Part shown: piece after piece, positions 15,194 to 22,217 of the stretch
Numbering within the stretch: position 1 is the first letter of the stretch
How the letters are laid out: each line of letters opens with the position of its first letter
Virus record (IMG/VR): IMGVR_UViG_3300043446_004598
Location: 1 to 25,739 of that record
Strand: one strand, 5' to 3'
Source: a virus
Length of the DNA: 25,739 bases
Position numbers and translations under genes: made by a program
Notes under the pieces: generated by a model
Told to the model about the DNA's origin: nothing
The model's input: only the letters and a program-made list of their open reading frames with translations
The model's database searches: none

Positions 15194-18100
15194 TTAGGAT
15201 TCCACTGCGTCTTACCGGTTTCGGGGTTCACCCCCATATAGCGCAGACGCTCATATCGTCCTTCAATAGGGACCATATACATCTGCCCTTGCGTCAATAG
15301 TTGCGGTACCGGTTTACCTCTTCGGTCAAGCGCGCCGTTGATGTCGCCCAACACCGCTATGTCTTTTTTCGTTGCCTCCGTTCGCCCGGGCAGCGAGTTA
15401 CGAGGATCACGTTCCCACTCTTGCAAAGCCTCGGCCGTGTTGGCGTGCCGGTATTTCGAGATGATCGAATTCTGATAGTTGTCCCTGTCGCGCGTCCACT
15501 CGGCCATGGCCTTCAACTCTGCCATGATCGCCTTGTTGGTGTTAGGCGGCAGGTTCGGGTCCGCAGAACCTGCAATCAAACCTTGCAGGCGCGCGTCAGA
15601 AGGCGCGCCCGCCGCGGCCAGTCGGCTGAACACAAGATTGTAAGCGTTCTTGCGGGCCGTGTAGTAAGCGTTCGGGTTAGCCAGATCGGTCTTGATGCTG
15701 CCGCCTGACAGGTTATCGACCAATGCGGCCAACTCATTGATTTTGCTTGCCGCGGGGCCTGACGTAACACTCTGCAACGCGGTGTTCAGCTCGCCGATGT
15801 TGGTCAGCGTGCTTTGAATTGCCTGCTGTCGTGCGGGGTACTCAGCCTGCCACTTCGTGTTCTGGTCAACGCGTTCAACTTCAGAACGACGTTCGTTCCA
15901 GCCCGGCATCGTCGTGAACCCGCCGCCGCGCGTCGGAATTTCGCCCTTATCGTTCATGCGCATCTGCACTTCGTCAGCTTCGCGCTTGAGCCGCGCAGCG
16001 ACTTCACCCTTCGGGTCCGTAGCCAGCGCAGCTTGCGCGCGTTGATACAGCACGGCCGGGTCACGATTAGGATCGATGTTCTGTTTCACCCACGCCTGCT
16101 GTTCGGGCGTAGTTTGCGCTCGCCGTGCCCAACTTGGAACATCGGATTGGTCGGCGGAAGGCGGCAAAGAGGCCGGCGGCGTTTGCGCGGGCGCGTTGGT
16201 GGGCGCTGGTTGCGCGCCGCCACCAGACGGGCCGCCGCCGCCGGTCAGCAACTCGGTAGCCTGCTGCGGTGTCTTCACATATTTGCCGATCAGCGCATTT
16301 ATCTGTTTCCCAAGATTGTTGTACTGCGCGCGCAATGGCGCCAATGCGCCCCCTCCATCGGGTAGCGTTTCGGCATTGGCAATCCTCATTCCAAGATCGC
16401 TGTAAACGCCGTAGAGTTGCCGCGCGGCCGCGATGTCCGCCTGTTGCTGCTGGATGTCGCGTCCTTGCTGTTCAAGGTACGTCTTGCCGCCACCCACGAT
16501 GCCTTCGCCCAGCGCGTTCAGGAAGAACGGCGAACGTGAAGCAAGCATGCTGCCGATGCCACTGGCAAAAGGCATGACCCACCCACGATTGCGCTCGAAC
16601 CAATCGCCAGTGAGCGATGAAGACGGCAACGCTGCGCCGGGCGTCGTCGCAGTGACCACATCGGGAGGCACAAGCCCACGGCTTTGCGTAGACGACGGTG
16701 CGGCCGCCACTTCAGGAAAATTCGACGCCGTTCGGACATTCGTAGCTGCAGGCAGCGGCGGCGCTACGCCCGTCGAAGCCGGCGCAGCAACATTCGGCGA
16801 GACAGATGCTTCGACGCTTGGCGAGCTGGGCGTAGCCACGCGTGGCGAAGTTCCCGCAAGGCCGCGCTGGGGCATATAGCCGGCCGTCGCTTGCCCCGGT
16901 TGTTCGTAGGGCGCAGTGCGCACGCCGGTTTCAAGCATACGCTGTGGATCGGCTTGTACCGTTACCGGAGGAGTGGGCGGTGCAAGCCCTCGACTGGGCA
17001 TGACGTCAGCTGACGTCTGTCCCGGCGGCTCGAATTTGGCCCCCCGAACTTCTTGCTCAAGTGCACGCTGCCGAACCGCAGGGTCCAAATAGTCAGGCAA
17101 GTACTGTCCCGGCGAATCCCACGGTTCCGGCTCGCCACCGGCTTGATATCCGTGACGGCCAGCGATACCACCGCGCGCAAATTCGTTGTTGTCCTCTTCG
17201 TCTTCGTTCAGGTCTTCGACATCGGTGACCATCGGCGGCGCGAGGCCGGGGCGCGGCGGTTCGCGTCGCGCCATGACGTGTTCCGCCGTCGGCATCGGCG
17301 CGAGACCTTCCTTGAATTCGCCACGGTATTTGTTGAGCAAGCCGCCCAACGTCTCGTCGCGAAGGTTCGGGTTCTGCGCCAGCAACGTCGTGTTCGTAAA
17401 TTTCTCGCCGAGCTTGTGCCAGAAATCTTGCGGCAGGTCGGCAAATCGTGTGCCGGGGTCCAGCTTCATGAGCGCCGCCGCGCCCGACGGCCCGAAATAA
17501 TGTGCGTAGCGCAGTTCCGCGTTTGACGGATCACGGCCAAGAGACGAAGACAGCGCCCGGCGGTTCTCGCCAGTCAGCCAGTTCATGGCTTCGAGGCGTT
17601 GTTCCGGCGTCGACTCTCTGATGTTCGCCGGAAGATGTGGGAGAGCTTTACGCGCTGCAGCCCATGTGGGCGGCATAAATTGAAATTCCCCTTCCGCGCC
17701 CGACAACGGATTTCGTACGTTCCGGTTGCCGCTCTCGCCGCGCCCGACGATTGAGGTGTAGTCGACCTTGCCATCGGTGGCGTAGCCAGCGCGGCCACCG
17801 CGCGCGAGCGCGATCAGACCCATGGCAAGAGCTTCAGCTGCGCTCATGCCAGAGGGCACCATGGCCGATGCGCCAGCGAGACCTGAACTGATAGCCGCAT
17901 TCGTCCCTAACCAGTCAAGAGCACCGGAACCAAGGCTGCCAAGTTTCTCTGCGCCGCTAAACACGCCGGGAAGGTTTTTCGCGGCGCCCAAAATGCCGCC
18001 GTCGCCGCTGCTCGATGGCCCCGCCACCCCCGCCACCCCCGGCAGTCTGGTGTCTTGCAGTTTCCCCGGTTGAACTTGATGCGCGGCCAATTTCTCAAGC

Positions 18101-19944
18101 GGGTTATACCCTTTCGACGGATATGGAATCGCCGGATTTTCTTCTTCGGCGTCATCCGTTTCGCCGCCGCTGGCATAGCCAACGCGACCGCCATGCGCTG
18201 ACGACGTGGAAGGAATTGTCTTCAATAAATCGTCAATAGATGAATACGGCTTCATCTGATCGGAAAGCCAGTCGTAGCCTTTCTTGGCCAATTGACCAGT
18301 TTTCTCGATGCCTTCAATACCTCGCGCAACATCGCCTGCCGTGTTCAGCGCTGCAGAGAGCCCCGTCGGTTGCGGCGGCGACGCTGTAAATCGAACATTC
18401 GAGCCTAGCGGCGCCTGCGCAGTCTTTATGGGCGGCACGCTTACGCTGGCGAGTCCGCCACCTCGTGGCGCTGCGCCCGCAGATTCCCACGGGAATAGTT
18501 TTTTCGGATCGACGTCGCCGCCGCCGGCAAAGCCGAGGCCGGCCATGCTTGGATGCACGGCACCGCCTTCGGACGTCATCGGCAGCAGGCCGCCGCCGTA
18601 CGCGCGTTCGGCGTGCTTGGTCGCGGCGTCGTAGTCGACGGCCTTGATGCCCTCGGCGGTTTCGCTGACCGCCTCGGGATGGTGCCGCTCGACGTCCTGC
18701 GCCGACAGACCGATATGCTTCGTGCCTTCCGGCTCGCCCTTGTACCGGAACTTGATGATCTTCTGGCCGTCGTGCGTGCGGCCGATTTCGGTGATGTCTT
18801 CCTTGACGCGTTCGTCGGAGAAGAACGGCGTCGGCACGGTCGTCGTGCCGGACGTCGTGCTGCCGTACAGCGGGCCCGTGCCGAGCGCGATGTTCGCGAG
18901 GAACTGCGCGACCTGAAACGGGTAGCCCTGCTGCTGCAGGAACTGATTGTAGAGCGCGGCGTTGAGCTGCTGTTGCGTCTGCTGGCCCAGCGTGCCCGCA
19001 CCGAGCAGCGCCTGACCGGCCGCCAGCCCCGTCTGCGTGCCCTGCTGGCCAAGCCCGGCGAGGCTCTGCGCCACGCCCTGCCCGTAGCCTAGAACGCCCT
19101 GCCCGAGCTGCTGCTGGGCCTGCGCGGCCGCCATAGGCTGCCCGAAGGCCTGCTGGCCGATGGCCAGCGCCTGCGGCGCGAATTGCTGCAGTGCAGCGCG
19201 GTTTGCTTGCGCTGCACCCAAGCCAACGCCCTGCTGCTGCTGGGCCGCCTGCAGGGCCTGCCCGTAGGCGCCGCTCAGGAGGCCTGCCTGCGCCTGCTGG
19301 GCCGCCAGACCCTGCTGGCGGGCCAGATTTGCCGCGGCAATCGCGCCTCTGTCGCCACCGAAGGCGCCGCGCATCGCCTGCTCGCCCATGAGTTGGCTTT
19401 GCTGCTGCTGTTGCTGCTGGTAGAGGCCCTGCATCGTCGGCGCGACGACCGACTGGATGTACGGGTCCATGTAGCGCCCGATCTGGAGCGCCTGCGGGTT
19501 GACCGCCTGCGTGCCGGCCAGTCCGGCCGCCGTCGCCAGTCCCGTGTACGGCGCACCGGCCGCCTGTGCCTGCTGGATGCTCTCGCCAGCCTGTCCGTAG
19601 TACGGCAGCGCGGCCTCGGCCGCCCCGGTCAGGGCCGTGGTCGCCGCCTGCTGGTAGGGCTGGTAACCCTGCGTCGTCTGCCCGATCTGGTTGATCGCCG
19701 CTTCCTGCAGCGGATTGATGGGCGCAACGAACTGGCCGGTGTACGGGACGAAGGGCTGCTGCGCGACCTGTTCGGCGCGTGCGTTCACCGCATCGTAGCG
19801 GGCGCGCACTTCGGGTGGAATTTGGGTCGTCTGCGTCTGGTAGGTCGTGCCTCCACCGCCGCCCTTGCCGCCGCCGAAGCGCGCGCCTTGCGCCGCAAGC
19901 GGCGAATTATGGATGTGCCAAGGGCAGGTGGAGCGCATGATCAT
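15190..19944 (-). CDS. Giant virion protein with S74-like and lytic transglycosylase domains
   Basis: A 1584-residue protein; ATG 19944 is chosen because it shares a base with the upstream stop (TGATG), though a TTG at 19947 extends it. Residues 1-360 are Gln/Ala/Gly-rich helices, including seven consecutive Gln. At about 371-448 lies an intramolecular chaperone (S74)-type module: FFSDERVKEDITEIG, FRYKGEP, HIGLSAQDVE, KAVDYDAATKHAE. A Gly-rich region with GGRVGYASGGE (about 585) and GGRAGYATDGK (about 716) follows. Residues 726-876 are a lytic transglycosylase domain: GRGESGNRN with the catalytic Glu, then EGEFQFMPPTW. Later come another Gly-rich motif (about 930), a duplicated 42-residue unit, a disordered Pro/Ser-rich part and a helical C-terminus. 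It probably helps DNA cross the cell wall. Confidence 0.85.
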   Translation of the reverse strand: MIMRSTCPWHIHNSPLAAQGARFGGGKGGGGGTTYQTQTTQIPPEVRARYDAVNARAEQVAQQPFVPYTGQFVAPINPLQEAAINQIGQTTQGYQPYQQAATTALTGAAEAALPYYGQAGESIQQAQAAGAPYTGLATAAGLAGTQAVNPQALQIGRYMDPYIQSVVAPTMQGLYQQQQQQQSQLMGEQAMRGAFGGDRGAIAAANLARQQGLAAQQAQAGLLSGAYGQALQAAQQQQGVGLGAAQANRAALQQFAPQALAIGQQAFGQPMAAAQAQQQLGQGVLGYGQGVAQSLAGLGQQGTQTGLAAGQALLGAGTLGQQTQQQLNAALYNQFLQQQGYPFQVAQFLANIALGTGPLYGSTTSGTTTVPTPFFSDERVKEDITEIGRTHDGQKIIKFRYKGEPEGTKHIGLSAQDVERHHPEAVSETAEGIKAVDYDAATKHAERAYGGGLLPMTSEGGAVHPSMAGLGFAGGGDVDPKKLFPWESAGAAPRGGGLASVSVPPIKTAQAPLGSNVRFTASPPQPTGLSAALNTAGDVARGIEGIEKTGQLAKKGYDWLSDQMKPYSSIDDLLKTIPSTSSAHGGRVGYASGGETDDAEEENPAIPYPSKGYNPLEKLAAHQVQPGKLQDTRLPGVAGVAGPSSSGDGGILGAAKNLPGVFSGAEKLGSLGSGALDWLGTNAAISSGLAGASAMVPSGMSAAEALAMGLIALARGGRAGYATDGKVDYTSIVGRGESGNRNVRNPLSGAEGEFQFMPPTWAAARKALPHLPANIRESTPEQRLEAMNWLTGENRRALSSSLGRDPSNAELRYAHYFGPSGAAALMKLDPGTRFADLPQDFWHKLGEKFTNTTLLAQNPNLRDETLGGLLNKYRGEFKEGLAPMPTAEHVMARREPPRPGLAPPMVTDVEDLNEDEEDNNEFARGGIAGRHGYQAGGEPEPWDSPGQYLPDYLDPAVRQRALEQEVRGAKFEPPGQTSADVMPSRGLAPPTPPVTVQADPQRMLETGVRTAPYEQPGQATAGYMPQRGLAGTSPRVATPSSPSVEASVSPNVAAPASTGVAPPLPAATNVRTASNFPEVAAAPSSTQSRGLVPPDVVTATTPGAALPSSSLTGDWFERNRGWVMPFASGIGSMLASRSPFFLNALGEGIVGGGKTYLEQQGRDIQQQQADIAAARQLYGVYSDLGMRIANAETLPDGGGALAPLRAQYNNLGKQINALIGKYVKTPQQATELLTGGGGPSGGGAQPAPTNAPAQTPPASLPPSADQSDVPSWARRAQTTPEQQAWVKQNIDPNRDPAVLYQRAQAALATDPKGEVAARLKREADEVQMRMNDKGEIPTRGGGFTTMPGWNERRSEVERVDQNTKWQAEYPARQQAIQSTLTNIGELNTALQSVTSGPAASKINELAALVDNLSGGSIKTDLANPNAYYTARKNAYNLVFSRLAAAGAPSDARLQGLIAGSADPNLPPNTNKAIMAELKAMAEWTRDRDNYQNSIISKYRHANTAEALQEWERDPRNSLPGRTEATKKDIAVLGDINGALDRRGKPVPQLLTQGQMYMVPIEGRYERLRYMGVNPETGKTQWNPK
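16856..17070 (-). repeat. Duplicated 42-codon unit inside the 1584-residue protein
   Basis: Two copies, 16856-16944 and 16982-17070, offset by 126 bases (42 codons). At protein level each reads roughly R-x-L-E-x-x-V-R, then A-x-(F/Y)-E-x-PGQ, then (S/T)-A-x-x-MP-x-RGLA. Copies share the pattern but differ at many bases, so the duplication is not recent. A partial third echo (SRGLVPP) occurs near 16670-16690. Confidence 0.7.
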
Positions 19945-20432
19945 CAAGCGGCCTTGTTGGTTACGCCGGTCTCGGCGTTCAGGAGCCAGTATGCGCCGGC
20001 GGGTTTACCGAAGACGCGTTCGTAGAGACGCACCTTGCCTTCGGTGCGGCTGTTGGAAAGGATGCCGATGAGCAGCGGCATTTCGAGCTTGTCGGCCGCC
20101 GTCTTGGCGAACTCGCACAGCTTGCGGGCGCGGCCGCCCTTGGCGGCGCGGTAGTCGGGATGAACAAACACGCCGCGCTCTTCAAGCACGATCTTGTCGC
20201 TGTACCAGAGCTTCGTCGTGCGCAGCAGGATGCCGCCTTCGAAGTGTTCCGCGCCGGGGGCGCCGATGATGCCACAGAGGCCGCCTTCGCGATGCAGCGC
20301 GGGCCACACCTCTTCCAGCAATTTTACCGGGTCCGGTTTCACGAACCCGTTCTCCTCGCTGCCCTGCAGGCATAGCTCCATGAATCCATGTATATCCGAG
20401 GGGGTACCTACGCGAACGTGAATATCGGACAT
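19944..20432 (-). CDS. GNAT-family acetyltransferase-like phage protein
   Basis: A 162-residue protein with a near-ideal ribosome binding site (AGGAGG, about 5 bases before ATG 20432) that overlaps the upstream stop TAG. The fold reads as GNAT: IHVRVGTPSDIHGFMELC at the N-terminus, a CGIIG strand, LEERGVFVHPDYRAAKGGRARKL as the strand and acetyl-CoA loop (R/K-GG-R-A), and a final LYERVFGKPAGAYWLL. Proteins like this are found, as I recall, at the same place in phage structural operons of alphaproteobacteria. A substrate is unknown; it could modify a virion or host protein. The usual Q/R-x-x-G-x-G/A loop is altered to A-K-G-G-R-A, so catalysis is likely but not certain. Its stop couples to the 1584-residue gene. 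Confidence 0.85.
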   Translation of the reverse strand: MSDIHVRVGTPSDIHGFMELCLQGSEENGFVKPDPVKLLEEVWPALHREGGLCGIIGAPGAEHFEGGILLRTTKLWYSDKIVLEERGVFVHPDYRAAKGGRARKLCEFAKTAADKLEMPLLIGILSNSRTEGKVRLYERVFGKPAGAYWLLNAETGVTNKAA

Positions 20433-20441
20433 AGCTTCCTC

Positions 20442-21281
20442 CTAGTCCTTCTTCGGGCCGGGCAACTTCGATAGCGTCTTGATCGTCTTCGCCCGGAACT
20501 GCTTGACGAACTCGTCGAGTATCTTGTGGCCGTCATCGAGCGACCCTTTGCCGAGGCGCGTGACGTCTTCGGGATGGATTACGTACTCGCCGCCGGCGGC
20601 AACAATCGGCACCGTCGTGCCGCCGCCTTCGGCCTTGCCCGGCGCGGGCGCGTCGTACGGCAGCGTGCTCTCGGTGTAGGGCTGGTCGCCTTCGGCGCCG
20701 TACGGTTCGCCGGTCTGGCCGTAGGGCGCGCCGGCACCCGGTTTCTTGGCGCTGTAGAAGGGCGACGTGAAGAGCGACTTGACGATCTTGAAGCCGGCCG
20801 CGGTGTTGCCCTCACCCAAGGCCGAAACGATGTCAGCCGGCAGCACGTAGGCGCCCGACGGCACATGCATCGGCAGGTGGTCGGTTCGCCCCGGCACGGC
20901 GCTGGAAATCGCGCCCGAATGTACTTTGCCGCCGGTGGCGCGGGCGGGGCGGTCGAGGTTCAGGCTGGCCAGCCGGTCGGCCATCTGCTGCTTGGCGGCC
21001 TCTTCCTGCCCGGGCGCCGGGCGGTACATGTGGACGGACGCGCCGTAGTTCAGGTCATGCCGGTCGCGCGCCCGGCGCGCCGCGGGGATCGAGTTGGCGC
21101 GCCCGACAACCTTCTTGGTCTGACGATTGTAGATTTCGTAGACGGGGCCGCCGCCGGCGCGCATCTTGCGCGCCGTGCTCAGGGCTGCGGCCACCGCTTG
21201 GTCGCGCGGATGACCAGACGCGATCATTTCGCGAATGTTCGAACTGATCGTGGCCTGCGAAGAACCGCGCTTCAAGGGCAC
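20442..21281 (-). CDS. Conserved structural-region protein (MPLK-GSS type)
   Basis: A 279-residue protein starting at GTG 21281, with GGAG 7-8 bases ahead. It opens MPLKRGSSQATISSNIREM, then SGHPRDQAVAAALSTARK, a motif I recall at the start of many alphaproteobacterial phage proteins. The middle has ARATGGKVHSGAI then VPGRTDHLPMHVPSGAYVLP. A Pro/Gly/Tyr-rich linker precedes a second VAAGGEYVIHPEDVTRLGKG and a basic helical end. The two segments 'P-(S/A)G-x-Y-V-(L/I)-P...(L)G-(E/K)G' (residues about 134-150 and 225-240) resemble each other and may be a duplicated domain. Role is unknown; a minor virion component is likely from its place between tail genes and the giant ejection-type protein. 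A candidate promoter lies just upstream. Confidence 0.8.
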   Translation of the reverse strand: MPLKRGSSQATISSNIREMIASGHPRDQAVAAALSTARKMRAGGGPVYEIYNRQTKKVVGRANSIPAARRARDRHDLNYGASVHMYRPAPGQEEAAKQQMADRLASLNLDRPARATGGKVHSGAISSAVPGRTDHLPMHVPSGAYVLPADIVSALGEGNTAAGFKIVKSLFTSPFYSAKKPGAGAPYGQTGEPYGAEGDQPYTESTLPYDAPAPGKAEGGGTTVPIVAAGGEYVIHPEDVTRLGKGSLDDGHKILDEFVKQFRAKTIKTLSKLPGPKKD

Positions 21282-21300
21282 CTAGACGCTCCGGGTAACA

Positions 21301-21349
21301 GGCCATAATACCGCACGGCGCGGGCCCCCTGAAGCTGACACCGTGTCAG
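21301..21349 (-). promoter_or_regulatory. Candidate promoter with adjacent operator-like dyad
   Basis: This is the longest gap in the minus-strand operon (64 bases). On the minus strand TATTAT (plus 21304-21309) is a five-of-six -10 match, with TTCAGG 17 bases upstream as a weak -35. Next to it lies a perfect dyad CTGACAC-C-GTGTCAG at plus 21335-21349, overlapping the stop of the upstream gene. A further CTGACAC copy sits at 21363-21369. A loop of one base cannot form a hairpin, so a protein-binding site is more likely than a terminator. No binding protein is identified. Confidence 0.35.
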
Positions 21350-21828
21350 GCGACCTGCGATACTGACACAATGATCGACGGCACCGCGGGCTGCGCAGGC
21401 GGCCCGACCGACGCCGCGGTGGCGTAGATGCCGACGGACGTGTCGGTGCCCGCCATCCACAGCTCGTAATAGTCGCCGGGCGTCGTGCAATCGAGATTGA
21501 CGCTGACGGCGAGGATCGTCGGCTCGCCGTTCTGGCAGATGACCGTGGTGTTGCTGGCGGTTACGTCGCTGCCGTTCTTGCGGAACCAGATCGAGCAGCT
21601 CTTGTTGGCCGCGATGGCCTCGACGACGGCCGACACCGAAAAGAGATACGTGCCGACATTCGGCAACGTGATGCGCGACGCCTTGCCGCCCGAGGTCACC
21701 AGCGTGATGCCGGCCGTGCCGTCTGTCGTGTTGTAAGTGATGACCTGCGCCGTGTTCGTCGCCGCAATCGTCTGCGTCGTGGTGTCGTACACCATGATGT
21801 GCGGTATCGGCCCGATCCTGTACGACAT
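21346..21828 (-). CDS. Small beta-rich virion protein, C1q/TNF-like jelly roll suspected
   Basis: The start is ATG 21828, with GGAGG about 8 bases upstream and a shared base with the previous stop (TGATG). The 160-residue product is rich in beta-forming and Thr/Ser residues. Segments such as YNTTDGTAGITLVTSGG, LPNVGTYLFSVSAVVEA, CSIWFRKNGSDVTASNT and PGDYYELWMAG follow the strand pattern of C1q/TNF-like jelly-roll phage proteins (YLFS-x-S, then W-x-RKNG-x-D-x-x-S). Such domains form trimers in tail tips or decorate heads. Fold assignment is inferred from pattern only. Confidence 0.7.
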   Translation of the reverse strand: MSYRIGPIPHIMVYDTTTQTIAATNTAQVITYNTTDGTAGITLVTSGGKASRITLPNVGTYLFSVSAVVEAIAANKSCSIWFRKNGSDVTASNTTVICQNGEPTILAVSVNLDCTTPGDYYELWMAGTDTSVGIYATAASVGPPAQPAVPSIIVSVSQVA

Positions 21829-22217
21829 CAGATGATCCTCCAGCCCGTGTTGGTCGAGATCATGGAGATGCTCTGGTAACGCACCGTCAGGAGCTGCGTC
21901 GCGACGCCGTCGATGAATTCGCCGCTTGCGGCGGCCACCGTAATCACGCCGGTGCCGCTGTTCTTGACGGTGAAAATCTGCCCTTGGATGCCGGCCGCCG
22001 TCGGCAACGTGACTGTGAACGTGTTGGCCGTGCAATCGATCACGCAGTCGGTCACGGCAATCGTGTACGTGCCGCTGATCGGCGTGTACTTGACCTTGAG
22101 CGCTGCGCCCAATGCCGGTTGGATCAGCGCAAGGAAGTCGGCCATAAGCCGCTGGATGCCGTTGATGGCGACGACGCCGTTTTTCTGCGTTGTCAGGATG
22201 TCGTCGAGTGACGCCAT
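21828..22217 (-). CDS. Small fibre-like or decoration protein
   Basis: A 129-residue protein starting at ATG 22217, which shares a base with the preceding stop (TGATG). It opens MASLDDILTTQKNGVVAING, a virion N-terminal pattern I recall in several phages. The rest is beta-strand repeats (FTVTLPTAAGIQGQIFTVKN, GVITVAAASGEFIDG) of the type found in beta-helical phage fibres, ending W-R-I-I. It may assemble on the tail or capsid together with the next gene product. No enzymatic motif is seen. Confidence 0.72.
   Translation of the reverse strand: MASLDDILTTQKNGVVAINGIQRLMADFLALIQPALGAALKVKYTPISGTYTIAVTDCVIDCTANTFTVTLPTAAGIQGQIFTVKNSGTGVITVAAASGEFIDGVATQLLTVRYQSISMISTNTGWRII

Noticed and set aside
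19390-19430. Trinucleotide (CTG) repeat as a possible unstable element
   Set aside because: Only seven Gln codons with interruptions, in a generally Gln-rich region; nothing beyond low complexity.
21335-21349. Rho-independent terminator
   Set aside because: The dyad has a one-base centre and no T-tract on either strand, so it cannot form a stable hairpin; an operator is more likely.
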